A DNA stretch of 64,000 nt from CAIYUC01 sp963682005 (GTDB lineage: Bacteria; Bacteroidota; Bacteroidia; Bacteroidales; FEN-979): positions 4,216,001 to 4,280,000 of the forward strand of contig OY820914.1 of NCBI GenBank assembly GCA_963682005.1, read 5' to 3'. The notes beneath the pieces are model-generated. The model worked only from the letters and a program-made list of their open reading frames with translations. It was not told the origin of the DNA and ran no database searches. Shown here one piece after another: positions 35,901 through 43,301 of the stretch (the first letter of the stretch is position 1; each line of letters opens with the position of its first letter). A program made the position numbers and the translations under genes.

Positions 35901-36291
35901 GAAAATTGCAGGCTGCAAGTGAACTGGCAAAAAGAAAACGCTTTACCTTAAGCTGTTTGGCAAGTTCGATCACATTTTTCGTACCATCGATGTTGGTTCG
36001 CTGGTAAGCTGTGTTCTCGGTATAATCAAAATCATAAAAAGCAGCAAGGTGAAGGATAAAATCCGTTCCACCCCGTTTGTTGATAAATTCAATGACCTCA
36101 TCCAGCTTTGAGGAAGAGGCAATGTCCCATTGGATCCAGTGTATGTTCGGATGGTAATGGATGCCCGCTTCATTGGCAGACCGACGGGCAATAGCGTAAA
36201 CGATAAAATGATCCTTGACGAAATCCATGAAATGCCTCCCGACAAATCCGGAAGCACCGGTTATTACGATCGATGGCAGTTCGTTTTTCAT
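32977..36291 (-). CDS. Extended SDR / helical sensor-like / [FeFe]-hydrogenase triple fusion
   Basis: An uninterrupted frame of 1104 residues. Residues ~6-340 are an extended SDR (epimerase type): IVITGASGFVGRHF binds NAD(P), and YAKTKK gives the catalytic Tyr-xxx-Lys. Residues ~355-480 are a helical domain like the RsbRD N-terminal sensory domain (RTNLIIHEYLMVHKEKI ... RFAEGFPPKEICGLLGAF). Residues ~512-1104 are a complete HydA: 2Fe-2S ferredoxin (CYHKD...CRVC), His-ligated cluster (HNADCTKCYKNGKC), two 4Fe-4S (CIRCQRCVRTC, CTNCGQCIDRC), H-cluster loops TSCSPGW (C818), IMPCTAKKFE (C874) and EIMACPGGCIGGGG, then the small-subunit domain. Its HydA half closely resembles 38608-40401. The start overlaps the stop of the 4-TM gene by four bases. 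Confidence 0.93.
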   Translation of the reverse strand: MKNELPSIVITGASGFVGRHFMDFVKDHFIVYAIARRSANEAGIHYHPNIHWIQWDIASSSKLDEVIEFINKRGGTDFILHLAAFYDFDYTENTAYQRTNIDGTKNVIELAKQLKVKRFLFASSLAACNFPKQGEVINERTAPDADFAYAKTKKAGEIMLKEYSKFFPCSIIRFAAVFSDWCEYPPLYKFLDTWLSKGYDHRILGGKGESAVSYIHINDLAKLILTIIRQSHRLPSYDIYAASPDSSTSHKELFEIATRDFLGEAVKPIYIPRLLAYPGIFMRIMMGKLKITPPPFERYWMLKYVDLKLNADTSYTRKILNWAPSPRYHVTRRLLFLLAKMKSNPLEWHSKNEAALKHISYRTNLIIHEYLMVHKEKILSKINARVLSLDKGNVFFNYQQMDELRFRSLTSTLYSILASAVHSSDRSLLINYMDDITLPRFAEGFPPKEICGLLGAFSDIITEELMALTEFRFKKQDLYDYIGLNLQLAQDEVEDKFENYEFPERVVAPQNRISLKIDGLDVSVEEGTSILDAAKEMNITIPTLCYHKDLQIAGNCRVCLVELTGSKSLVASCATPVEEGMDILTNSVKIRSARKTMIELLLSEHNADCTKCYKNGKCELQALASEFKIISPYYLDLVPYKDYSIDDLSPSIVKDDSKCIRCQRCVRTCSQIQGVSAVGVAHKGPDMKISTFFGHPLFEVMCTNCGQCIDRCPTGALVEKNYIEEVWTAIWDKNKHVIVQTAPAVRIALGEDLGIDPGKRVTGKLVSALRRIGFDSVLDTAFSADLTVVEEGAEFLERLRKKLVEKDPKVRLPMTTSCSPGWVKFIEQTFQDQLGHLSTCKSPQQMFGVLAKTYYAQKRGLKPENIVTVSIMPCTAKKFEADRPEMRSSGFKDVDFVLTTRELAIMITQAGIDFNTLPNDHYDTLMGKATGAGVIFGATGGVTEATLRTVYEQVTGREVPFDNLEITPVRGLEGIKEATFLIEDTLPEWRFLEGVELRVAVANGLANARKIMQDVKDKKSPYHLIEIMACPGGCIGGGGQPIPTNPEIRQKRIQALYAEESGLELRKSHENPEVIEVYEEFIGLPNGEKAHELLHTQYMKRKVY

Positions 36292-36707
36292 AATGCTGCG
36301 GATTTTGTGTATAGGTATTGATTTTTATATCCGAGGTACAACATCAGGATTGCCAGGCCCATCAGGAAATCGGCGATCCCTGAAAAGATGACCATGAAAA
36401 TATTCCGTACGAAAAAGAAATAGGACAGGAGAAAAATGGTGGCCATGAACTTGGCTGTGCAGGCCAGGGCGATCATTTTTACTGAATTCTTCAGATCCAG
36501 TGCGGCCATGACATACACGACGCTGACAACGATGTGGAATACACCTCCCTGTACGGCAAAAAACTTTTCTTCCAGCTGAAATCCAAAAAACTCAATGACC
36601 GGAATCGGCAGGATGATAAGTGATATTCCGAAGCAGAAAGAATGGATGGCTACAAGCCAGAGTATCCATTTCAGGATCAATTCGTAATTGATATCCGGAA
36701 TTTTCAT
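36288..36707 (-). CDS. Four-TM membrane protein coupled to the hydrogenase fusion
   Basis: A 139-residue membrane protein with four helices (LWLVAIHSFCFGISLIILP, FFAVQGGVFHIVVSVVYVMAAL, MIALACTAKFMATIFLLSYFF, FMVIFSGIADFLMGLAILMLYL). No known family. The stop overlaps the ATG of the fusion (ATGA), so the two proteins are very probably made together and may interact, for example by tethering the fusion to the membrane. Its promoter lies in the divergent region shared with the hyd operon. Confidence 0.8.
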   Translation of the reverse strand: MKIPDINYELILKWILWLVAIHSFCFGISLIILPIPVIEFFGFQLEEKFFAVQGGVFHIVVSVVYVMAALDLKNSVKMIALACTAKFMATIFLLSYFFFVRNIFMVIFSGIADFLMGLAILMLYLGYKNQYLYTKSAAL

Positions 36708-36797
36708 ATGTTATACATTTATTCAGTAAAAATAATAAATTTTAATCACAAGTCCAAGCAACTTATTTCAAGAAGATTTATTTAGACCGGCTATAAA

Positions 36798-36862
36798 TTC
36801 ACAAGTATGTGAAAAATATAAATTCCATTGTTAGTTTTTTCACAAAAGAAATGATAATTTTG
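36798..36862 (+). promoter_or_regulatory. Divergent control region of the hydrogenase fusion and hyd operon 1
   Basis: An inverted repeat TTCACA-AGTA-TGTGAA (36798-36813) is followed by a further TTCACA half-site near 36839 and a -7-like TAATTTTG at 36855-36862. The start codon of hydC is 70 bases further on. The best -33 (TTG at 36828-36830) is about 24 bases off, longer than usual, so the promoter call is tentative. Confidence 0.35.
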
Positions 36863-36931
36863 CTGTGTCTTATAATCAAGCAGATAGGAACATATATAAA
36901 TATATTTTATTCTTAACTAAAAACTCATTCA

Positions 36932-37399
36932 ATGTCACCAAATGGTAATTTAATCAGGGAATTAGTAGAAAAATACGGCAGGAGCAGGACTAGCCTCATG
37001 CCCATTCTACAGGGAGTAGTTGAAAGACAGAATTACATTGCAGACTATGATCTTACGGATATTGCAAAAGAACTGGATCTTTCAGCAGCTCAGGTTTACG
37101 GGACAGCTACATTTTATTCCTTCCTGGACACGCAACCAAGGGGTAAATATGTGATCCGTCTTTGCAAGACCATCACCTGCGATATGCATGGAAAGAAGAT
37201 CATCATGCAAACGCTGGAAAACATGCTGAAGATAAAAGTAGGCGAAACCACTCAGAATAAGAAATTCACGCTTCTTGAAACGAACTGTCTTGGATGGTGT
37301 CACAAAGGCCCGGCCATGCTGATCAACGATCAGCCATTCACCGAACTCACACCTGAAAAAGTACACGACATCATCGCTGAGTTTATGAACAGGTTATAA
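36932..37399 (+). CDS. hydC: NuoE/HydC-like [2Fe-2S] subunit
   Basis: A 155-residue thioredoxin-fold [2Fe-2S] protein. The four Cys are visible as C-x4-C (CKTITC) and C-x3-C (CLGWC). The N-terminal helical part (LIRELVEKYGRSRTSLMPIL, IADYDLTDIAKELDLSAAQVYGTATFYSF) matches NuoE. It forms the electron-input or bifurcation module with HydB (NuoF) and HydA. First gene of an operon 36932-40401, divergent from the fusion gene. Spacing to hydB is 25 bases with GGAG upstream. Confidence 0.93.
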   Translation: MSPNGNLIRELVEKYGRSRTSLMPILQGVVERQNYIADYDLTDIAKELDLSAAQVYGTATFYSFLDTQPRGKYVIRLCKTITCDMHGKKIIMQTLENMLKIKVGETTQNKKFTLLETNCLGWCHKGPAMLINDQPFTELTPEKVHDIIAEFMNRL

Positions 37400-37424
37400 T
37401 TAAACGAACAAGGAGAAACAAAAT

Positions 37425-38588
37425 ATGGCAGAATTAGTCCAGAGAGTAGACCTCATATTTGGAGAATACTCTGATGAAAAATACAAAGTATTGGAAGAAT
37501 CCTTAAAAAGGTCCAATGAAGATATTATAAAGGATCTTTTAGACTCCGGTCTGAGAGGTCGTGGCGGTGCCGGTTTTCCCACCGCCATGAAGTGGAAATT
37601 TACGGCCGAGCAGCCAGGCAAGGAAAAATTTGTTGTTTGTAATGCAGATGAAGGCGAACCTGGTACATTCAAAGACAGGGAGATCCTCTCGAAGGTTCCC
37701 CGGAAAGTATTCTCCGGCATGGCCATCTGCGGCAAAGTCATCGGCGCAAAGAAAGGCTATATGTATCTTCGCGGTGAGTACCATTTCATGTTACCCGATC
37801 TCGAAGTTGAACTTGCCGAATTCCATGCATATGCAAAAAAGCTGAAGCTCGATTTCACCATTGAAATTAAAATGGGAAGCGGAGCATACATCTGCGGAGA
37901 AGAAAGCGCATTGTTCGAATCCATGGAAGGAAAACGTGGCGAACCAAGAAATAAACCGCCCTACCCTACGGTTTCAGGATTCATGTCAAAACCAACTGTG
38001 ATCAATAATGTTGAGACGTTCGTCAATGTTGTCATGATCTGCAGGATTGGACCGATCCAGTACAGGAAACTCGGAACCCAGGACTCCAGGGGATCAAAAG
38101 TATTCTCTGTATCCGGCGATACACCAAAAGCCGGTATCTATGAACTCGAACTTGGTATGCCGCTGATCAAATTCGTTGAAGAATTCGGTGATGGAGATAC
38201 AAAGGCCGTTCAGGTCGGAGGCGCATCTGGTTTCTGTGTACCCATGAAGAAGTTCAAGGATACCATTATCGGATTTGAAGGCGTACCAACCGGAGGTTCA
38301 ATGATGATCTTCAACAGCTCCCGTTCAATGTACAACGTACTTCATAACTACCTTGCGTTTTTCGAAGAAGAATCATGCGGTCAGTGTACGCCCTGCAGGG
38401 TCGGATGTCAGCAGCTTAAGAAAGGCATCGAAGCTGTAAAAAGAGGTGACAAACCTGTGGTTTATCTTGATCAGCTCATGAAGCTCAGCGAGACAATGAA
38501 AATCACGGCAAAATGCGGCCTTGGCCAATCTGTTGCCAACTCATTCTCATCCATTGTAAACAACTTTAAAGAAGAAATGATTTACTAA
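37425..38588 (+). CDS. hydB: NuoF/HydB-like FMN subunit lacking C-terminal ferredoxin
   Basis: A 387-residue NuoF core. FMN and NADH motifs: GRGGAGFPTAMKW, NADEGEPGTFKDREIL, GEESALFESMEGKRGEP. The [4Fe-4S] set is EESCGQCTPCRVGC. Unlike the classical HydB of bifurcating hydrogenases it has neither the N-terminal thioredoxin-like domain nor the C-terminal 2x[4Fe-4S] domain; the paralogue at 47706-49169 does have the C-terminal pair. It should oxidise or reduce NAD(P)H and pass electrons to HydA. Confidence 0.93.
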   Translation: MAELVQRVDLIFGEYSDEKYKVLEESLKRSNEDIIKDLLDSGLRGRGGAGFPTAMKWKFTAEQPGKEKFVVCNADEGEPGTFKDREILSKVPRKVFSGMAICGKVIGAKKGYMYLRGEYHFMLPDLEVELAEFHAYAKKLKLDFTIEIKMGSGAYICGEESALFESMEGKRGEPRNKPPYPTVSGFMSKPTVINNVETFVNVVMICRIGPIQYRKLGTQDSRGSKVFSVSGDTPKAGIYELELGMPLIKFVEEFGDGDTKAVQVGGASGFCVPMKKFKDTIIGFEGVPTGGSMMIFNSSRSMYNVLHNYLAFFEEESCGQCTPCRVGCQQLKKGIEAVKRGDKPVVYLDQLMKLSETMKITAKCGLGQSVANSFSSIVNNFKEEMIY

Positions 38589-38607
38589 TTTATATAAGAA
38601 TCAGATT

Positions 38608-40401
38608 ATGGCTAAAAAGATTAAATTACAGATAGATGGTATTGATGTTACCGTTCCCGAGGGTACTACGATCCTCGAAGCGGCAAGAAAAACAAACATC
38701 CATATCCCCACCCTTTGCTACCATGAAGACCTGTGTGTTGCAGGTAACTGCCGTGTTTGCGTTGTTGAGGTCACCGGTTCGAAAATGCTGGTTGCTTCCT
38801 GCGCCATGCCTGCATCCGAAGGCATGGAGGTGCATACGAATACAGGGAAAGTCCGTCTTGCAAGAAAGCATATCGTTGAATTACTGCTTTCAGAACATAA
38901 TGCAGACTGCACAAAATGCTATAAGAACGGCGGTTGCGAACTTCAGTACCTGGCTTCGGAAATGCTCACTGGCGATCATCTCTACATCGACCTCGTTCCC
39001 GATCACAACTATACGATCGATATGTTCAATTCAGCGATCATTAAGGACGACAGCAAATGCATCCGCTGCCAGCGCTGTGTAAGAACATGCGAAGAACTGC
39101 AGAGCGTAAGCGCTTTGGACGTCGCTTACAAAGGCGATAAAATGAAGATCTCGACCTTTTTTGAGAATCCATTGTTTGAGGTAGTTTGTACAAATTGCGG
39201 ACAGTGCGTAAACCGCTGCCCGACCGGAGCTCTCATTGAACGGAATTACATCGACCAGGTCTGGGACGCAATTTATAACCCAAGCAAGCATGTGGTTGTT
39301 CAAACGGCTCCTGCCGTCAGGATCGCCCTGGGTGAAGCACTCGGATTGCCCCCCGGCAGGATCGTTACAGGAAAAATGGTTGCCGCTCTGAAAAGACTTG
39401 GCTTCAGCTCCGTGCTGGATACCGACTTTACCGCCGACCTTACCATCATCGAAGAAGGACACGAACTTCTTTCGCGTCTGAAGCGCGTCCTGGTTGATAA
39501 AGACAAGACGGTAGCTCTTCCGATGGCCACATCCTGCTCACCGGGATGGATCAAGTTCATCGAACATACATTCCCGGAATACCTTCCAAACCTTTCATCC
39601 TGCAAATCACCGCAACAGATGTTTGGCGCACTGAGCAAAACCTATTATGCCCAGAAAAGAGAACTCGATCCGAAGAACATTGTATCGGTTTCGATCATGC
39701 CTTGTACCGCAAAGAAATTTGAAGCCGACCGTCCCGAAATGAGATCCAGCGGCTACAAAGATGTTGATTTCGTCCTCACCACACGTGAGCTCGGCATCAT
39801 GATCCGCCAGGCTGGTCTTGACTTTGAATCACTTCCCGAAGAGCATTTCGACAGCATCATGGGTTCTTCAACAGGTGCAGCAGTCATCTTCGGTTCAACC
39901 GGAGGCGTTATGGAAGCGGCCCTCAGAACTGCTTATGAAATCGTTACAGGACGCGAAGTTCCGTTTGAAAAACTCAACATCACCCCGGTCCGCGGAACGG
40001 AAGGCGAAGTAAGAGAGGCTGCTGTGAAACTCGAGAAAGTACTGCCTGCATGGAGTTTCCTGGAAGGCGTCGAACTGAAATGCGTTGTTGCCAACGGACT
40101 GGCACACGCAAAGCGCGTTATGCAAAGCGTAAAAGACGGATCAGCATCGTACCACTTCATCGAGATCATGGCCTGTCCGGGCGGATGCCTTGGCGGTGGC
40201 GGACAGCCGATCCCGACAAACAGGGATATCCGGACCAAGAGGAAAGAAGCCATTTATGCAGAAGACATGGGCATGACCATCAGGAAATCCCATGAAAACC
40301 CGGAGATCGCAGAGATTTACAAAGATTTCCTCCATGAACCGCTGGGCCATAAATCGCATGAACTTCTTCATACGCATTACACCCCGAGAAAGAGGTATTA
40401 A
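38608..40401 (+). CDS. hydA: [FeFe]-hydrogenase catalytic subunit HydA (group A)
   Basis: A 597-residue catalytic subunit. N-terminal 2Fe-2S ferredoxin (C37, C48, C51, C65), His-ligated 4Fe-4S (H97, C101, C104, C110), two 4Fe-4S (C151/154/157/161 and C194/197/200/204), then the H-cluster with loops TSCSPGW (C310), SIMPCTAKKFE (C366) and MACPGGCLGGGG (C523, C527). The residue after the first loop Cys, which is usually the proton-relay Cys, is Ser. The small-subunit domain ends in HTHYTPRKRY. Strongly similar to the HydA half of 32977-36291. Confidence 0.95.
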   Translation: MAKKIKLQIDGIDVTVPEGTTILEAARKTNIHIPTLCYHEDLCVAGNCRVCVVEVTGSKMLVASCAMPASEGMEVHTNTGKVRLARKHIVELLLSEHNADCTKCYKNGGCELQYLASEMLTGDHLYIDLVPDHNYTIDMFNSAIIKDDSKCIRCQRCVRTCEELQSVSALDVAYKGDKMKISTFFENPLFEVVCTNCGQCVNRCPTGALIERNYIDQVWDAIYNPSKHVVVQTAPAVRIALGEALGLPPGRIVTGKMVAALKRLGFSSVLDTDFTADLTIIEEGHELLSRLKRVLVDKDKTVALPMATSCSPGWIKFIEHTFPEYLPNLSSCKSPQQMFGALSKTYYAQKRELDPKNIVSVSIMPCTAKKFEADRPEMRSSGYKDVDFVLTTRELGIMIRQAGLDFESLPEEHFDSIMGSSTGAAVIFGSTGGVMEAALRTAYEIVTGREVPFEKLNITPVRGTEGEVREAAVKLEKVLPAWSFLEGVELKCVVANGLAHAKRVMQSVKDGSASYHFIEIMACPGGCLGGGGQPIPTNRDIRTKRKEAIYAEDMGMTIRKSHENPEIAEIYKDFLHEPLGHKSHELLHTHYTPRKRY

Positions 40402-40425
40402 TATTCATCACTCATCAAACCGGAA

Positions 40426-40457
40426 AAGCTGTCTCAGAATTGAGGCAGCTTTTTTTG
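40426..40457 (+). terminator. Rho-independent terminator of hyd operon 1
   Basis: AAGCTGTCTCA / TGAGGCAGCTT stem with a short loop and seven T residues, 24 bases after the hydA stop. It resembles the IS1182 left end (GGCTGTCTCAAAAG) that lies ~270 bases on. Confidence 0.8.
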
Positions 40458-40499
40458 TGCCCGGGCCACCCGAACCATCCCAGATACTATTGCACCCCC

Positions 40500-40727
40500 C
40501 AACTCTGCTGCATTTCTTTGTACCCACCCCAACCTATCCCGCATATCGTACCCACCCCCAACCCCTCCAACAAGTCGTACCACCCAAACCCTTCTAAATT
40601 GCCATACCCACCCCAACCTACCCCGCATATCGTACCCACCCCAACCCCTCCAACAAGTCGTACCACCCAAACCCTTCTAAATTGCCATACCCACCCCAAC
40701 CTACCCCGCATATCGTACCCACCCCAA
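40500..40727. repeat. Three tandem units of an 83-bp repeat
   Basis: The unit CGCATATCGTACCCACCCC ... CCACCCAAACCCTTC starts near 40540, 40624 and 40707, with a period of 83-84 bp; the last is cut by IS1182 copy B at 40728. The arms CGTACCCACCCC are the same as those of the palindromic family. Confidence 0.85.
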
Positions 40728-40849
40728 GAGGCTGTCTCAAAAGTTTGAGGCAGCCTCTTTTATTTTATAATACATTGAATGTTAATATCTTGGTGATAAT
40801 TAATTAACATAAAGAGCTGTATACCTGCAAGATATGATTAACTTGCAGC

Positions 40850-42388
40850 ATGAAACAGATAAAACGTACCAACATTAAATTTAAAGAATATGCGCAGCAT
40901 CAGATCATGCTGATTCCACCCTCCCTTGAGGATTTGATCGATGCTAATCATCCTGTGCGTATTGTAAACCAGGTGATCGACCAGATCGACATTGATCCTC
41001 TCTTTTCAAAGTACAAAGGCGGCGGGACATCTAGTTACCATCCCCGGATGTTACTGAAAGTCGTAGTGTTTGCCTATTTGAGCAACATCTATTCTTCCCG
41101 CAGGATGGAAGCTGCCTTAAAGGAGAACATCCATTTTATGTGGATTTCTGGGATGAACACTCCTGATCATAATACCATTAACCGGTTTCGCAGTGAACGA
41201 TTAAAGGGCGTTCTCAAGAAGGTATTTGGGAACGTCGTCGAGTTGCTGGCTGCTGAAGGATTGGTAACCCTGAAAGAAGTTTATATCGATGGCACTAAGA
41301 TCGAATCAATCGCCAACCGTTACACCTTCGTATGGGGTAAAGCAATCCAGACAAATAAAGAAAAAATCAAAAAGCAGTTAGAAGATCTTTGGGCCTATAC
41401 CCAGCAAATCGCACAAGAAGAACTTAAGGATATAACACCTACGACCTTCGAAAAGATCGATTCAAAGAAGGTTGCCGACACGATTACTAAAATCAATGAA
41501 GCATTGAAAGATAAGCCGGTTAGCAAGAAGGTACACCAGAAATTAAAATATGCAGCCAAAAACTGGCCGGATATCCTTGATCGGTACGACAATCAGGAGA
41601 AAATCCTTAAAGGACGCAACAACTACTCAAAGACGGATCCCGATGCAACGTTCATGCGCATGAAAGAGGATTACATGCGTAATGGGCAGCTGAAGCCCGG
41701 CTATAACTGGCAGATATCTACCCACGATCAATTTATTCTATACTATAGCATTCACCAGAACCCAACGGACACTAAGACTTTGCCCGTTCACCTGGAACAG
41801 TTCAACACACTTTATGGTCAACTACCCAATAGCGTGACGGCAGATGCAGGATATGGCTCCGAGCACAACTATCAGTTTTTAGCAGATCATTTTATCGAGG
41901 CCTTTGTCAAAGATCCCTACTTTGACAAGGATCAGAACAATCGCTCAAACAAAAATCCATTTGCTCCGGAAAGGCTTCATTATAATGAAGAAGCAGATTG
42001 CTATTACTGTCCGATGGGACAAATTATGAAACGTGCTGGCAATAGAATCCGCACTAACAAGAATGGTGTCAAGCAAAAATATGCATGTTATAAGGCTCAA
42101 AACTGTCAGGGTTGTCCGTTGAAAGGAGTGTGTTATAATCAGCCAGGCAATCGTACCATTGAGATAAATCATAAACTCCGGATACTAAAAGAAAGGGCCA
42201 GGGCCTTGCTGAATAGCGAAGAAGGTATCAGGCACCGAAAGAAACGTCCGGTCGATGTAGAACCAGTCTTTGGCAATATTAAATACAACAAAGGCTTCAA
42301 GCGATTTATGCTTAAAGGGTGTGAAAAAGTCGAAATCGAAGCCGGATTACTCAGTTTAGCTCACAACCTTAAAAAATGGTCATGTTGA
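40850..42388 (+). CDS. IS1182-family transposase, copy B
   Basis: 512 residues, identical to the transposase at 21612-23150 and without disruption. DDE-type motifs are the same. The 120-base leader upstream includes the terminal hairpin, which should limit read-through from flanking promoters. Confidence 0.96.
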   Translation: MKQIKRTNIKFKEYAQHQIMLIPPSLEDLIDANHPVRIVNQVIDQIDIDPLFSKYKGGGTSSYHPRMLLKVVVFAYLSNIYSSRRMEAALKENIHFMWISGMNTPDHNTINRFRSERLKGVLKKVFGNVVELLAAEGLVTLKEVYIDGTKIESIANRYTFVWGKAIQTNKEKIKKQLEDLWAYTQQIAQEELKDITPTTFEKIDSKKVADTITKINEALKDKPVSKKVHQKLKYAAKNWPDILDRYDNQEKILKGRNNYSKTDPDATFMRMKEDYMRNGQLKPGYNWQISTHDQFILYYSIHQNPTDTKTLPVHLEQFNTLYGQLPNSVTADAGYGSEHNYQFLADHFIEAFVKDPYFDKDQNNRSNKNPFAPERLHYNEEADCYYCPMGQIMKRAGNRIRTNKNGVKQKYACYKAQNCQGCPLKGVCYNQPGNRTIEINHKLRILKERARALLNSEEGIRHRKKRPVDVEPVFGNIKYNKGFKRFMLKGCEKVEIEAGLLSLAHNLKKWSC

Positions 42389-42433
42389 GACCCTTTTATT
42401 GTGGATTATCGCTGAAGAAAATGATAAACACCA

Positions 42434-42540
42434 GTCGCCGCAAAAGCAACCTTGGGCGGGGCCCGGGCTTCCAGGATTAGGGTAAGAGAACAGGAAGCCC
42501 CGGACACAGTTGCGTTGCGGCGATGAGGCCTGCGCGGCCT
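42434..42540 (+). ncRNA. Putative structured element inside IS1182 copy B
   Basis: Between the transposase stop and the right end. Stem P1 GTCGCCGCA (42434-42442) / TGCGGCGAT (42516-42524), inner GCAAC/GTTGC, CGGGGC (42457-42462) / GCCCCG (42497-42502), and 3' hairpin AGGCC-TGCGC-GGCCT (42526-42540). Relative to 19033-19138, an A-U pair in P1 has become G-C and a U-A pair in the third stem has become C-G. Confidence 0.5.
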
Positions 42541-42582
42541 GAGCGCAAAATAAAAAAGAGGCCACCCTTTTGGGACAGCCTC

Positions 42583-42952
42583 CTTTTAGAATAGGCAAAT
42601 GAATTCGTATGGTGTCCAATACTTTTTCAATATTCAGCAAGTCCTGGTTATGGAACCGCAAAACGGTTATATTCAAATGGGTGATGATTTCATCCCTCCA
42701 TTTGTCATATTCTTCGGTTTGATCATGAATCCTGCCATCCAGTTCGATGATAAGATTAGCCGCCGGACAATAAAAATCCGGGATAAAAAATTTGTAATCA
42801 TTGTAAACCCTGTCATATAAAAGAGGATGCTGGCGTATAAATTTAAACCCTTCAAGTTGACGATCCTTTAATCGTTGCCAAAGAAAAAATTCGCTTTTAG
42901 TCGGATTGTTCCTCATCTTCCTGGCAAGATTCCTTATTTCCAAATATTTCAT
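42583..42952 (-). pseudogene. DUF559 endonuclease-fold protein, 3' end cut by IS1182 copy B
   Basis: 123 codons from the ATG at 42950-42952. RNNPTKSEFFLWQRLKDRQL, FKFIRQHPLLYD, DFYCPAANLIIELDGRIHD and ITVLRFHNQDLL fit DUF559, a Vsr-like nuclease fold with catalytic E and D residues. The reading frame then runs into the IS end (to 42380) and would gain a foreign tail of about 67 residues. The true protein is usually ~120-130 residues, so only a few C-terminal residues may be missing. Confidence 0.75.
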
Positions 42953-43301
42953 ACTTGCAATTTCTCCTTAATCGGGAAAAAGGAAAAAGGTAATATCATT
43001 TTACCATTAATTATTTCACCCCCTCCCTACTCGTAGGGAGGGGGCAGGGGGTGGGTACGGCAATTGAACCGAAGAATATAATTGTAGGGAGGGGGCAGGG
43101 GGTGGGTACGGCAATTGAACCGGAGAATATAATTGTAGGGAGGGGCCGGGGGTGGGTACGCGGCACAAAATGGCCGGGGGTGGATACGGCAATTGAACCG
43201 GGGAATACAATTTGCAGGGAGGGGCCGGGGGTGGGTAAAAAAAACTGCCGGATCAACGAACCGGCAGCGAGCAGAAAAGTAAAATCCAAACCAATATTAT
43301 A
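42953..43301. repeat. Gene-free spacer with four ~51-bp direct repeats
   Basis: About 350 bases. At 43018-43240 the unit GTAGGGAGGGGGCAGGGGGT GGGTACGGCAATTGAACCG is repeated four times with divergence (period ~51 bp; third copy carries an extra segment), starting with the palindrome CCCTCCCTACTCGTAGGGAG. This is a tandem expansion of the palindromic family. No gene is visible. Confidence 0.85.

Larger units (their letters stand above)
40728..42582 (+). mobile_element. IS1182-family element, copy B (1855 bp)
   Basis: Same ends as copy A: GAGGCTGTCTCAAAAGTTTG at 40728-40747 and, on the minus strand, GAGGCTGTCCCAAAAGGGTG ending at 42582. Opposite orientation to copy A. The left end sits against the 83-bp repeats and the right end has cut the DUF559 gene (42583-42952). 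No target-site duplication is evident. Confidence 0.93.

Noticed and set aside
40434..40748. Frames with repeated TyrAspMetArg/Gly or HisProAsn strings
   Set aside because: Products of the 83-bp repeats before IS1182 copy B.
21418..42582. Proven composite transposon
   Set aside because: The outer flanks (CTCTTAT on the left, CTTTTAGAA on the right) show no clear target duplication, so only the arrangement is claimed.
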